Origin: Prevotella sp. P5-108 | GTDB taxonomy: Bacteria; Bacteroidota; Bacteroidia; Bacteroidales; Bacteroidaceae | Length of the DNA: 48,937 bases | Assembly (NCBI RefSeq): GCF_002251385.1 | Contig: NZ_NPJJ01000061.1 | Span: 1-48,937 of the forward strand | Direction: 5' to 3' | Shown: piece by piece, positions 26,398 to 34,326 of the stretch | How positions within the stretch are numbered: the stretch's first letter is position 1 | Layout: every line of letters begins with the position of its first letter | The notes under the pieces: generated by a model | Seen by the model: the letters and a program-made list of their open reading frames with translations, nothing else | What the model was told of the DNA's origin: nothing | The model's database searches: none | Position numbers and translations under genes: made by a program

Positions 26398-26495
26398 TTC
26401 TGTGTTTGTTTGTTTTGCTGAAGTTTAACATTCTCCGGCCCTCGCCCTTGGTCGGCGAGAGTACCCCCTACGTCTCATCAGGGGGGAGTGATATA

Positions 26496-27377
26496 TTATT
26501 CGGGGTTATACCCGAAGTTGTTCAGTTCGCGCTGGGAGTTGCGCCAGTCCTTGTCGACCTTGACAAAGACCTCGAGGAAGATTTTCTTGTCGAAGAACTT
26601 CTCCAGGGCCTTGCGCGCCTCGCTGCTTACCTTCTTGAGCGCCACGCCCTGATGCCCGATTACGATGCCTTTCTGTGAGTCGCGCTCCACATAGATGACG
26701 GCATTGATATGTATATTGGTGTCGGTCTCCTTGAATCGCTCCACTGCGACCTCTACTGAGTAGGGTATCTCCTTGTCATAATACAGGAGAATCTTCTCGC
26801 GGATGATTTCGGAGACAAAGAAGCGGGCGGGCTTGTCGGTGAGCTGGTCTTTGCCGAAATAGGCGGGCGACTCGGGCAGCAGTTCTTTGATGCGCTTCAT
26901 CAGCGGGGCGGTGCCAAACTTGTTTTTGGCCGACACGGGCAGTATCTCTGCATTGGGCAGCAGCGCGTGCCAGCGCTCCACGATGTCGCCGAGGGTTTTC
27001 TGGTCGCTCTGGTCTATCTTGTTGATGAGCAGCAGCACGGGTATGGTCATCTTGGCCACCTTGGCGAGGAAGTCGGCGTTCTTCTCGGGATTTTCCACCA
27101 CGTCGGTGACATAGAGCAGCACGTCGGCATCGGCAAGGGCCGACTCCGAGAAGGCCAGCATCATCTCCTGCATCTTGTAGTTGGGCTTGAGCACTCCGGG
27201 AGTGTCAGAGAAGACTATCTGGCAGTCGTCGTCGTTGACGATGCCCATGATGCGGTGACGGGTGGTCTGGGCCTTGAAGGTGGCGATGCTGATGCGCTCG
27301 CCTACGAGCTGGTTCATCAGCGTAGATTTACCCACGTTGGGGTTGCCTACGATATTTACAAATCCTGCTTTGTGCAT
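26496..27377 (-). CDS. era: GTPase Era
   Basis: 293 residues from the ATG at 27377 (MHKAGFVNIVGNPNVGKST). Era binds 16S rRNA near its 3' end and helps 30S assembly. G motifs: GNPNVGKST, FKAQTTRHR, DTPGVLKP, NKID; the C-terminal KH RNA-binding domain includes IVIGHQGVALKKVSSEAR. The open frame runs on upstream to 28679 but that part is antisense to the glycosyltransferase gene and lies beyond the era promoter. In many Bacteroidales era directly follows fabH; here 3.6 kb of opposite-strand genes lie between. Confidence 0.96.
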   Translation of the reverse strand: MHKAGFVNIVGNPNVGKSTLMNQLVGERISIATFKAQTTRHRIMGIVNDDDCQIVFSDTPGVLKPNYKMQEMMLAFSESALADADVLLYVTDVVENPEKNADFLAKVAKMTIPVLLLINKIDQSDQKTLGDIVERWHALLPNAEILPVSAKNKFGTAPLMKRIKELLPESPAYFGKDQLTDKPARFFVSEIIREKILLYYDKEIPYSVEVAVERFKETDTNIHINAVIYVERDSQKGIVIGHQGVALKKVSSEARKALEKFFDKKIFLEVFVKVDKDWRNSQRELNNFGYNPE

Positions 27378-27398
27378 AGTTACATCCAAAATAGGCTG

Positions 27399-27406
27399 CA
27401 AAATTA
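27399..27406 (-). promoter_or_regulatory. -7 box (TAATTTTG) of era-der
   Basis: Minus-strand TAATTTTG lies 21 nt before the era start. No -33 match. Its presence means that era now has its own transcription start, apart from the DUF177-rpmF-fabH promoter. Confidence 0.55.
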
Positions 27407-27568
27407 ACCATAAATCCTGAGATAGAGGCACTGAGAGGCAAAAAAGTAGTCTGCAAGGGGTCAAAAAAGTGCTTGCCGACGCCTTTGCCCCATCCCTCTG
27501 CGCGTCGGGCTCACCCATAGGCGGGCAGAGAAATATCGCCGCCCACGACAAAATAGTCGGGGAGATGC

Positions 27569-27599
27569 TTGGCAGAGAGGGAGAAAAAAGATAACTTTG
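27569..27599 (+). promoter_or_regulatory. Promoter of the two-glycosyltransferase operon
   Basis: TTG (27569-27571), 20-nt spacer, TAACTTTG (27592-27599). The possible start at 27597 overlaps the box and so is excluded; the next ATG at 27621 leaves a leader of about 18 nt. Confidence 0.7.
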
Positions 27600-27620
27600 C
27601 TTGCAGACAACAGAGTGATT

Positions 27621-28745
27621 ATGCAACCTAAGATATGTTTTGTCACCACAGGCGACATACGCGTCAACGCCACCGCCAAGCGCGCGCTGGGCATGGCGCG
27701 TCCGCTCGATGGACTGGGATGGAAGGTGGCGGTAGTCCTGGAAGACACCGCCGAGAACCGCCACCGCGCGGCATTGGAGTGTGGTGACGCCACAGAACTG
27801 GTGTTCTTCCGCCAGCACTCGGCGACAGACGAGATAAGGACCAAGAGCGCCATCGTAGCCCGTCTGCATCCCGACGTGCTCTACATCAGTGCGCCAGTGG
27901 TGCGCAACATGGTAGCCGCACCGCGTGGCTGCCGACGGGTGGTGGAGCACTCGGAGCTGGCGTCTCATAATACCGACGTTCACGGACTGATGTGGCTCAA
28001 GGTGATGGCGATGGAGCTGTGGTCGATAGTCCAGGCCGACGCGCTGGTCTGCGCCAGCCGCTATCTGATGGACATCTTCGGGCGCCGGGCGCACCGCATG
28101 CTGTGCCGCACGCCCATGCTCTACCTGCCCTACGCCTACAACACCACCGTGTGCCACCCCATGGTTATAGACCGCGACACGGTGGCCGACGGGCGCTATG
28201 CCGGGCGATGGATATGCTGCTACATGGGCAGCCTCACCGACAACTATGGCGCGCTGACCATGACCGACGCCATAGACCGTCTGCGCAGCAGCCACCCCGA
28301 GGTGCTGCTCATCCTCATGGGTCGCGGCGACGCCGAGGACGAGGTGCGCAGGAGAATACGGGAGCGGGGCATGGAGCGCCATATCATGCTCACGGGATAC
28401 GTGAGCGAAGAGGAGATAGACTTCTACTTCTCGCTCGCCGACGCCTTCATCTCGCCGATGCACGACACGCCTCAAGACTGGGCGCGGTGTCCCAGCAAGC
28501 TCTATATGTATCTGCCCTACGACCGCCCCATCGTCACCTGCCGCGTGGGAGAGCCGCTCGCCACGCTGGGCGACAAGGGCGTATACTACCAGCCTGGCGA
28601 CGCCGACGACATGGCACATCAGATAGGGAAGCTGATAGACTCTGGCGCGACCCGACTGGGCATCGACGCCAGCCGCCACACATGGCAGGCGCGCGCAGAG
28701 GTGTTTGACCGATGGATAAGAAAGGAGACAGGATTATGCGAATAG
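27621..28745 (+). CDS. Glycosyltransferase, GT4-like
   Basis: 374 residues (start 27621, MQPKICFVTTGDIRVN). GT-B-fold enzyme with a typical N-terminal acceptor half (MARPLDGLGWKVAVVLED, RRVVEHSELASHN) and a C-terminal nucleotide-sugar half: YMGSLTDNYGALTMTDAI, VLLILMGRGDAEDEVRRRI, HIMLTGYVSEEEIDFYFSLADAFISP and KLYMYLPYDRPIVTCRVG. Donor and acceptor are unknown. Its last 10 nt overlap the next glycosyltransferase gene. The two look like a small glycan-building pair placed, with opposite orientation, between fabH and era. Confidence 0.85.
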   Translation: MQPKICFVTTGDIRVNATAKRALGMARPLDGLGWKVAVVLEDTAENRHRAALECGDATELVFFRQHSATDEIRTKSAIVARLHPDVLYISAPVVRNMVAAPRGCRRVVEHSELASHNTDVHGLMWLKVMAMELWSIVQADALVCASRYLMDIFGRRAHRMLCRTPMLYLPYAYNTTVCHPMVIDRDTVADGRYAGRWICCYMGSLTDNYGALTMTDAIDRLRSSHPEVLLILMGRGDAEDEVRRRIRERGMERHIMLTGYVSEEEIDFYFSLADAFISPMHDTPQDWARCPSKLYMYLPYDRPIVTCRVGEPLATLGDKGVYYQPGDADDMAHQIGKLIDSGATRLGIDASRHTWQARAEVFDRWIRKETGLCE

Positions 28746-29860
28746 TGTTCTGGCAAAACTGTATAAGCCCCCATCAGATGCCGTTTATCACCAGGCTCGC
28801 CGACGACCCTCGCGTAGACGAGGTGGTGGTGGTGGCAGAGGTCGACGTGCCCCCCGAGCGCCGGCAGATGGGGTGGGACTCGCTCTACGACGCCAACAAC
28901 CGCACGTGCCGCATCTATCTGCATCCCGGCGACGACGACATACGCCGGCTGCTGGACCAGAGGGCGGCGGAGAGCTGGCATATATTCATGGGCATCAGAG
29001 CCTTCGGCTACGTGTTCCATTGCCTCCGGCTGAGCATGGACTACCCCGTGAGGCGCGCCATGATGTCTGAGCGCCCCAACACCTACGCCCTAGGACTGGC
29101 CAACGGCAAGCCGCTGTGGCTGCACCGCCTGCGCTTCATGCTGCGCGACAGGAGATACGCCGGGCATATAGAGCGCGTGTTTGCGATAGGCGCGATGGCG
29201 GCCGACTATTTCGGCTCGGCCAGCAAGCACTGGCAGGTGAGCCGGTTTGCCTACTGCACCGAGTCGCCCGTCATCACCACGCCCCCACCCCATGACCAGC
29301 GGCTGCGGCTGCTGTTTGCGGGCTCGCTGGAGTGGTACAAGGCTCCGCTCACCCTGCTCAAGAGTCTGCTGATGACCAGAGATGGCGACGCCGCAGTGGC
29401 TTTCCATCTCGACATCATAGGCAACGGCAGTCAGCGGCGCAGCTTGCAGCAGTTTATCGCTACCCACTGTCTCGCCAACCGCATCAACATGGTGGGCACG
29501 GTGCCCCACAACCGCATGGCAGAGTGGATGGGCAGAAGCGACGTACTGGTGCTGCCGAGCGTCTACGACGGCTGGGGAGCGGTGGTCAACGAGGCGTTGC
29601 TTGCCGGCAGCTATGTCATCGTGAGCGATGCCTGTGGCGCTGCCGACCTGTTGGGCGACAGCAGGTTGGGCAGGGTCTTTCATGCCGGCGACGCCAAAGG
29701 ACTGGCGCGCATCATCGCCGACTGCCACTGCCGCCTCGACAGCATACGCGCCGACCGTCAATGGCGCCGCCAATGGGCTATAGAGCACATCAGCGGCCCA
29801 CGCATAGCCCGATACTTCATCGACTGTCTCTGCGGCGATGACATCGAGCCGTTATATTAA
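28736..29860 (+). CDS. Glycosyltransferase, GT4-like
   Basis: 374 residues from the ATG at 28736 (MRIVFWQNCISPHQMPFI); the earlier ATG at 28712 lies deeper in the upstream gene. A purine-rich AGGAGA sits 9-14 nt before the chosen start, one of few Shine-Dalgarno-like sites in the window. GT-B fold: LLFAGSLEWYKAPLTLLKSL starts the donor half, then DIIGNGSQRRSLQQFI, MVGTVPHNRMAEWMGRSDVLVLPS and the GT4 signature VYDGWGAVVNEALLAG with its glutamate. Ligands unknown. Overlaps the preceding gene by 10 nt (translational coupling likely). Confidence 0.85.
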   Translation: MRIVFWQNCISPHQMPFITRLADDPRVDEVVVVAEVDVPPERRQMGWDSLYDANNRTCRIYLHPGDDDIRRLLDQRAAESWHIFMGIRAFGYVFHCLRLSMDYPVRRAMMSERPNTYALGLANGKPLWLHRLRFMLRDRRYAGHIERVFAIGAMAADYFGSASKHWQVSRFAYCTESPVITTPPPHDQRLRLLFAGSLEWYKAPLTLLKSLLMTRDGDAAVAFHLDIIGNGSQRRSLQQFIATHCLANRINMVGTVPHNRMAEWMGRSDVLVLPSVYDGWGAVVNEALLAGSYVIVSDACGAADLLGDSRLGRVFHAGDAKGLARIIADCHCRLDSIRADRQWRRQWAIEHISGPRIARYFIDCLCGDDIEPLY

Positions 29861-29887
29861 CTCTTATCACACAAGCAACTGTATATC

Positions 29888-30268
29888 ATGGACATCGAAC
29901 AACTACGCGACTATTGTCTCTCGCTGCCTCTGGTGACCGAAGACATGCCCTTCGGCGACACCACGCTGGTCTTCCGCGTAAGGGGCAGGATATTTGCGCT
30001 CACCGACCTGGAGCGCCCCACGCTGGTGAGCCTCAAGTGCGACCCCGAACTGGCCATCGCCCTGCGCGAACGCCATGAGGGCATAGCCGGCGCCTACCAC
30101 ATGAACAAGAAGCACTGGAACCAGGTGGCGCTCGACGCCCTCCTCCCCGACACAATGATAGAGAGCATGGTGCGCCACAGCTACGGCGAAGTGGTCAAGA
30201 AGCTCACGCGCCGCGAGTGCACCGACTACCCCGAACTGACGAGCATAGATACGAGGGTAGTCGATTAG
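29888..30268 (+). CDS. MmcQ/YjbR family protein
   Basis: 126 residues, the usual length. YjbR-type proteins have a CyaY-like fold with a double-wing arrangement; a DNA-binding role has been proposed for some. Visible: MDIEQLRDYCLSLPLVTEDMPFGDTTLVFRVRGRIFALTD, then LKCDPELAIALRERHEGI, the HMNKKHWNQVALD block that is the family hallmark, and the C-terminal MVRHSYGEVVKKL. It follows the glycosyltransferases by 27 nt, perhaps by chance co-transcription. Confidence 0.88.
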   Translation: MDIEQLRDYCLSLPLVTEDMPFGDTTLVFRVRGRIFALTDLERPTLVSLKCDPELAIALRERHEGIAGAYHMNKKHWNQVALDALLPDTMIESMVRHSYGEVVKKLTRRECTDYPELTSIDTRVVD

Positions 30269-30302
30269 ACTAAGCCCAAAACCACGCTGATAGCCCCCGC
30301 CT

Positions 30303-30453
30303 GCGCACCGACCATCACCGCCACCACATTGCTCGCACCCACCATACCACAGAAATTTCTACTCAGCGCACCGACCCTCCCCGCCACCACATTGCTCGCA
30401 CCCACCATACCACAGAAATTTTTACTCAGCGCACCGACCCTCCCCGCCATAAT
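30303..30453. repeat. 63-bp tandem repeat, about 2.4 copies
   Basis: Units start with GCGCACCGACC at 30303, 30366 and 30429 and contain CTCGCACCCACCATACCACA and GAAATTT(C/T)TACTCA. Period exactly 63, few changes. Confidence 0.85.
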
Positions 30454-30503
30454 CCTCAAAAGAGTAAAGTGCATGACTGCCAACGCCGTCACCACGTTGA
30501 CGG

Positions 30504-30592
30504 GCTCGTATCGGACGACGCGGAAGCTCGTATCGGACGAAACGGATGCTCGTATCGGACGGTGCGGATGCTCGTGCCTTCCGACACGAGCC
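30504..30592. repeat. 22-bp tandem repeat, four copies
   Basis: GCTCGTATCGGACG(A/G) begins at 30504, 30526, 30548 and (as GCTCGTGCC) 30570. The array ends in GACACGAGCCGCCA, close to GATACGAGCCGCCA at about 7590. Confidence 0.85.
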
Positions 30593-30737
30593 GCCAAAGG
30601 TGGTCTCGGCGCTCGCCGGGATGGTCATAAATTCTGCAGAGATGGTCACGAGACTGACAAAGGTCATCTGGAGTATCGCAAAGACCATCGGCGTGCTACG
30701 CTGCGGCTATCCGCGTACTCAGTACTGGCAGCAGAAG

Positions 30738-30842
30738 ACTGCGCATTGTCATCGGCAGGCAGCGCATTGCCATCAGTAGGCAGCGCATTGCCATCAGCAG
30801 GCAGCGCATTGCCATCGGGGTGCAGCGCATTGCCATCGGGGT
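30738..30842. repeat. 21-bp tandem repeat, five copies
   Basis: GCGCATTG(C/T)CATC recurs at 30741, 30762, 30783, 30804 and 30825, with linkers GGCAG, AGTAGGCA, AGCAGGCA and GGGGTGCA. It is flanked on both sides by TACGCTGCGGCTATCC (30696 and 30845). Confidence 0.85.
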
Positions 30843-30937
30843 ACTACGCTGCGGCTATCCACTTGGTTGTGAAGAGCTATGGGGAAAACAGGAAGAAGAT
30901 GAGGGAACGGGTGCCGCAGGCGGCGGCGCTTGGGAAC

Positions 30938-30987
30938 AAAAAAAGCGTGTCGACATTGCCGGTTGGCTTTGTCTACACGCTTTTATG
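30938..30987 (-). terminator. Rho-independent terminator of fabH
   Basis: On the minus strand AAAGCGTGT...ACACGCTTT forms a long stem with a few mismatches around GCC-AACC-GGC, directly followed by a run of seven T. It starts about 28 nt after the fabH stop. Confidence 0.8.
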
Positions 30988-31015
30988 ATTGACCACAAAA
31001 AGAGTGGTATGCTGT

Positions 31016-32032
31016 TTACTTCTTTGCTACATCCGAGCCGTTGTAAGCCCACTTGTAGTATGAGGCTCCATGAACGAAGCCGGCACCAAAGGCGGTGAAC
31101 ACAATCTTGTCGCCCTTCTTGAGCAGATGCTCATTGTCCCAAAGGGCCAATGGAATGGTGGCGGCACTGGTGTTGCCATAATGGTCGATATTGATCATCA
31201 CGCGGTCGAGATTGAGCTCGGCACGCTTGGCTACAGCCTCGATGATACGGAGATTGGCCTCGTGAGGTACAACCCAATCGACATCCTCGCCCTTGAGGTT
31301 GTTGCGCTTGAGTATCTCCAGCACGTCGTCGCTCATGTTGGTTACCGCATAGCGGAACACGGTGCGTCCCTCCTGATAGAGGTAGTGCAGACGATGATCG
31401 ACGGTGAAATGAGATGCAGGACAAACCGAGCCACCTGCCTTCATGTGAAGGAAGGGAAGGCCCTTGCCATCAGTGCGCAGATAGGAGTTCTGCACACCCA
31501 CACCTTCCTCTGTAGTAGCCTCGACCAGTACTGCGCCGGCACCATCGCCGAAGAGCACACATGTCTGGCGGTCAGTATAATCAATTAGTGAAGACATCTT
31601 GTCAGCACCGATGACGATTATCTTCTTGTAGCGACCACTCTGAATCATCGATGCAGCTACATCGAGCGAGTAGAGGAATCCGCAACAAGCAGCCTCAAAG
31701 TCGAAGGCGAAAGCGTTCTTCAGCCCCAACTTGCCTACCACAATCGACGCGGTAGAAGGGAACTTGTAGTCAGGAGTGGTGGTGGTAACGATAAGTGCGT
31801 CGATGGTATCAGGATCAACGCCTGTCTTGGCGATAAGCTGCTTGGCTGCCTTGCGAGCCAGATAGCTGGTGCCAAGACCTTCCTCGGTGAGGATGCGGCG
31901 CTCCTTGATGCCAACGCGAGTCATTATCCATTCATCGCTGGTATCGACCATGCGCGACAACTCCTCATTGGTGAGGATATAGTCGGGTACGTAACCACCA
32001 ATGCCTGTGATAATTGCGTTTATTTTCTCCAT
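31016..32032 (-). CDS. fabH: 3-oxoacyl-[acyl-carrier-protein] synthase III
   Basis: 338 residues. FabH condenses an acyl-CoA with malonyl-ACP and so starts fatty-acid synthesis. The catalytic triad is visible: Cys116 in FEAACCGFLYSLD, His in WVVPHEANLRII and Asn in HYGNTSAATIPLAL. Other family blocks are TSDEWIMTRVGIKERRI near residue 32 and FGAGFVHGASYYKW at the end. Its ATG overlaps the rpmF stop codon by one base (TAATG). Third gene of the DUF177-rpmF-fabH operon and ends at a strong terminator. Confidence 0.96.
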   Translation of the reverse strand: MEKINAIITGIGGYVPDYILTNEELSRMVDTSDEWIMTRVGIKERRILTEEGLGTSYLARKAAKQLIAKTGVDPDTIDALIVTTTTPDYKFPSTASIVVGKLGLKNAFAFDFEAACCGFLYSLDVAASMIQSGRYKKIIVIGADKMSSLIDYTDRQTCVLFGDGAGAVLVEATTEEGVGVQNSYLRTDGKGLPFLHMKAGGSVCPASHFTVDHRLHYLYQEGRTVFRYAVTNMSDDVLEILKRNNLKGEDVDWVVPHEANLRIIEAVAKRAELNLDRVMINIDHYGNTSAATIPLALWDNEHLLKKGDKIVFTAFGAGFVHGASYYKWAYNGSDVAKK

Positions 32033-32217
32033 TATTCAGCTGTTTCCTTAACAACAGCTACTTTACCACGATAGTAACCGCAAGTACTGCAAACGGTATG
32101 ATATACATAGTAAGCGCCACAGTTAGGACATACGGCGAGTGTAGGAGCTACTGCCTTGTCATGAGTTCTTCTCTTAAGTGTACGAGTCTTCGACTGTCTT
32201 CTTTTAGGATGTGCCAT
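32032..32217 (-). CDS. rpmF: Ribosomal protein bL32
   Basis: 61 residues. N-terminus MAHPKRRQSKTRTLKRRTHDK is typical of bL32; the zinc ribbon has all four cysteines (C30, C33, C43, C46 in CPNCGAYYVYHTVCSTCG). 18 nt after the DUF177 gene and overlapping fabH by one base. Confidence 0.97.
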   Translation of the reverse strand: MAHPKRRQSKTRTLKRRTHDKAVAPTLAVCPNCGAYYVYHTVCSTCGYYRGKVAVVKETAE

Positions 32218-32235
32218 TGTTGTGTAATTTTTAAT

Positions 32236-32763
32236 TTAATCTTTAATATTCAGTTGCCTAAGGGCCTCCCAACGAGGGTCTACGTTATGCTCTTCATCCT
32301 CTTCACCACTTCGGGAGGTGGAAAGTTCATCAAGAACCTTCATCATGGCAGGGTTGCATTTTCCAGGTGCATGCACATGCCTGATAGGGATATTCAGAAC
32401 GATAAATTCGTAGACAAACCATGCGACATCGAGTATTCCTTCGTCCTCGTTGACAGTCACAAGGTCATCGTCTTCGGAGTATTCGTCCCCAAATTTGACT
32501 ACGAGCCTCTCGTCACAGGCGACAGGCTGAAGCATGTCGTCGAGACACAGGTCGCAAGGTACTATAACCTGACCTTTTATATCAAACATCAACTCAAAGA
32601 AGCTCTCATTCCGGCTGACAGTCAATCGCAAATCAAGCTGACCACGCTTAATATCCGGGGCCTCAATGGCCTCAAAAAAAGCGTCGTCAAGTTTGATGTC
32701 GACGGTGGTCAAACCTTCTTGCAAACCTTTCAAGTCGATTTTCAAAGGTGCCAAATTGTACAT
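32236..32763 (-). CDS. DUF177 (YceD-like) protein
   Basis: 175 residues. YceD/DUF177 proteins are linked with 23S rRNA processing or large-subunit assembly and are nearly always encoded before rpmF, as here. A conserved pair VPCDLCLDDM lies at about residue 85-95, followed by an acidic region (DEYSEDDDLVTVNEDEGILDV) and the usual KCNPAMMKVLDEL near 150. The start at 32763 is 8 nt from a very good promoter, giving a transcript with almost no leader. Confidence 0.9.
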   Translation of the reverse strand: MYNLAPLKIDLKGLQEGLTTVDIKLDDAFFEAIEAPDIKRGQLDLRLTVSRNESFFELMFDIKGQVIVPCDLCLDDMLQPVACDERLVVKFGDEYSEDDDLVTVNEDEGILDVAWFVYEFIVLNIPIRHVHAPGKCNPAMMKVLDELSTSRSGEEDEEHNVDPRWEALRQLNIKD

Positions 32764-32771
32764 TTCGGCTG

Positions 32772-32802
32772 CAAAGTTACTAAAATTCAGATAAACAGCA
32801 AA
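32772..32802 (-). promoter_or_regulatory. Promoter of the DUF177-rpmF-fabH operon
   Basis: Minus strand: TTTG (32799-32802), 19-nt spacer, TAACTTTG (32772-32779), 8 nt before the ATG at 32763. Both elements match the consensus. Confidence 0.75.
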
Positions 32803-32904
32803 GGAATTGTCAGTTTATTTTACGCTCCCATTCAGCACTTTAGCATATTCGGCGATGGTCGGCAGCCCGCCATACTATACCTTATTATATATAGGGGGCA
32901 TGGT

Positions 32905-34326
32905 TCAGGTAAGGTAGCCCACGATGAGACTGCCATTGTAAATCCACAGCCAAAGGGCGAACATGATGGTGACAGCGCGCACCGCCACGCCCATGCGGCC
33001 GTGGGCAGAACGGAGCAGGTAGGCCATGGCGAGGGGGATGATGAAGGCCCACTGGGCGGTCATGATATACACCTCGTTGATGCCGAAGCCCAAGACGATA
33101 TGGACAAACATGTCGAAGGCGAACCAGGAGAATGCCATCCAGAAGAAACGGCTGCGGCGCGACGCCCAGATGCCCGCTGCAAAGAGCAGGGCGACAAGAG
33201 CCTCGACGCAGTAGTAGCCCCAGTGATCGTAGGGGACTATCATAGGACGGTTGTCCTTGAGGATATCCTGGAGGAGGACATTGCGGTGGAGCTGGATGGA
33301 CTCGCCAAAGAGGTTTTCGACAATGCTCGCCCAGCGGTCGGTACTGCGGTCGGTCCAGGCCATAAATCCCTTCTTGGACATGGGGTCGCCAATCTTGGGA
33401 TTGGCATGGTTGCGGCGGTATTTCTCCTGAGCCAGACGGCGGAGTATCTTGTTGACTCCCTGCTGGATAAGTCGGGGGTCGTGGGTAGTGGCTGTGTCGG
33501 CATAAGCCCTATAGAGGCTGTCGCGGAACGCCTTGTCCTGTGCCTTGAGCTTGGCCTTGGCGGCTATCTCTAAAGGCTCTGCCCAAGTGTGGTGTTCCAA
33601 CTTGGCGACGCCCCATATCAGCGCCGACGGCAGGGCTATGGCGAGCAGCATGTAGCGCCACCGGAAGAGACGGCGGCCGTTGACGAAGAGCGCCGAGAGA
33701 AAGACCTTGACGCCATTGTTGAGCGACACGCCCGCCATGAGGAAGAACATCACCACCGTCTGCCATATCTTCATCGCGGCGCCCGTCTGCAACTGTCGGC
33801 CAGCCACATAGAGCACCACCATCATCATGCAGAGGGTGAGGTTGAAATGGTCGGGCACCATCACGGTGAGCATGATATACGCCATCGAGTAGAAGAAGGC
33901 CATGAGGAGCCACGCATCGGAGCGGGTGAGCCCCACGATTTCGCGCATGATGCGGAAGAAGAACACGGTGCCGTAGAACCCGAAGAACACCTCGACCACT
34001 GCCACCACGATGACGGCACAGTTGACGCCCGTGAGCCAGATGAGGGCCTGGTTGATAAGGTATGGCACGTACATGAAGATGGCAAGCAGCGGGTGGCGTA
34101 TGATATTATACTGCCAACCGCTCCACTCGGACACCACGGAGTAGCTCCACGCGTCGAAACCTGACATGTGGAACGTGTCGCGAGCCATGTCGTGATAGTT
34201 GACACCAAGGGCAGACAACTGCGGGAAATACTGGGCGACGACGAGGGCATTGAGCGTCGCTATCACCACGAAAGCCACCACGGCGACGAGCCGCTCGGTG
34301 GGTTTTATCTTGAACATTTTCAGCAT
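32905..34326 (-). CDS. Polytopic membrane protein, DUF6080-like (copy 1)
   Basis: 473 residues with about ten hydrophobic segments, one large soluble insert (about 255-330) and a short cytosolic N-terminus. The layout (first helix followed by a soluble loop with YHDMARDTFHMSGFD, many helices after) resembles GT-C glycosyltransferases, though no catalytic DxD is certain; I recall the family as DUF6080 but cannot verify. It shares with its neighbour copy 2 the motifs HISGFD/HMSGFD, YNxxRHPLLAxxMxVPYLxNQALxW, GVSLNNGxKVFLSxL and WASIVENLFGESIQLH. Overlaps copy 2 by 7 nt. Last gene of the long glycan block; the adjacent GtrA, HAD and UbiA genes suggest it uses a polyprenyl-phosphate sugar. Confidence 0.75.
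   Translation of the reverse strand: MLKMFKIKPTERLVAVVAFVVIATLNALVVAQYFPQLSALGVNYHDMARDTFHMSGFDAWSYSVVSEWSGWQYNIIRHPLLAIFMYVPYLINQALIWLTGVNCAVIVVAVVEVFFGFYGTVFFFRIMREIVGLTRSDAWLLMAFFYSMAYIMLTVMVPDHFNLTLCMMMVVLYVAGRQLQTGAAMKIWQTVVMFFLMAGVSLNNGVKVFLSALFVNGRRLFRWRYMLLAIALPSALIWGVAKLEHHTWAEPLEIAAKAKLKAQDKAFRDSLYRAYADTATTHDPRLIQQGVNKILRRLAQEKYRRNHANPKIGDPMSKKGFMAWTDRSTDRWASIVENLFGESIQLHRNVLLQDILKDNRPMIVPYDHWGYYCVEALVALLFAAGIWASRRSRFFWMAFSWFAFDMFVHIVLGFGINEVYIMTAQWAFIIPLAMAYLLRSAHGRMGVAVRAVTIMFALWLWIYNGSLIVGYLT

Noticed and set aside
26496..28679. 727-codon frame that would extend era at its N-terminus
   Set aside because: The extra part is antisense to a glycosyltransferase gene, and the era -7 box and normal N-terminus (MHKAGFVNIVG) put the start at 27377.
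30329..30988. 219-codon open frame through the repeat arrays
   Set aside because: It exists because the 63- and 21-bp repeats have periods divisible by three; no promoter, no domain and a 22-bp array that would shift frame with each copy.
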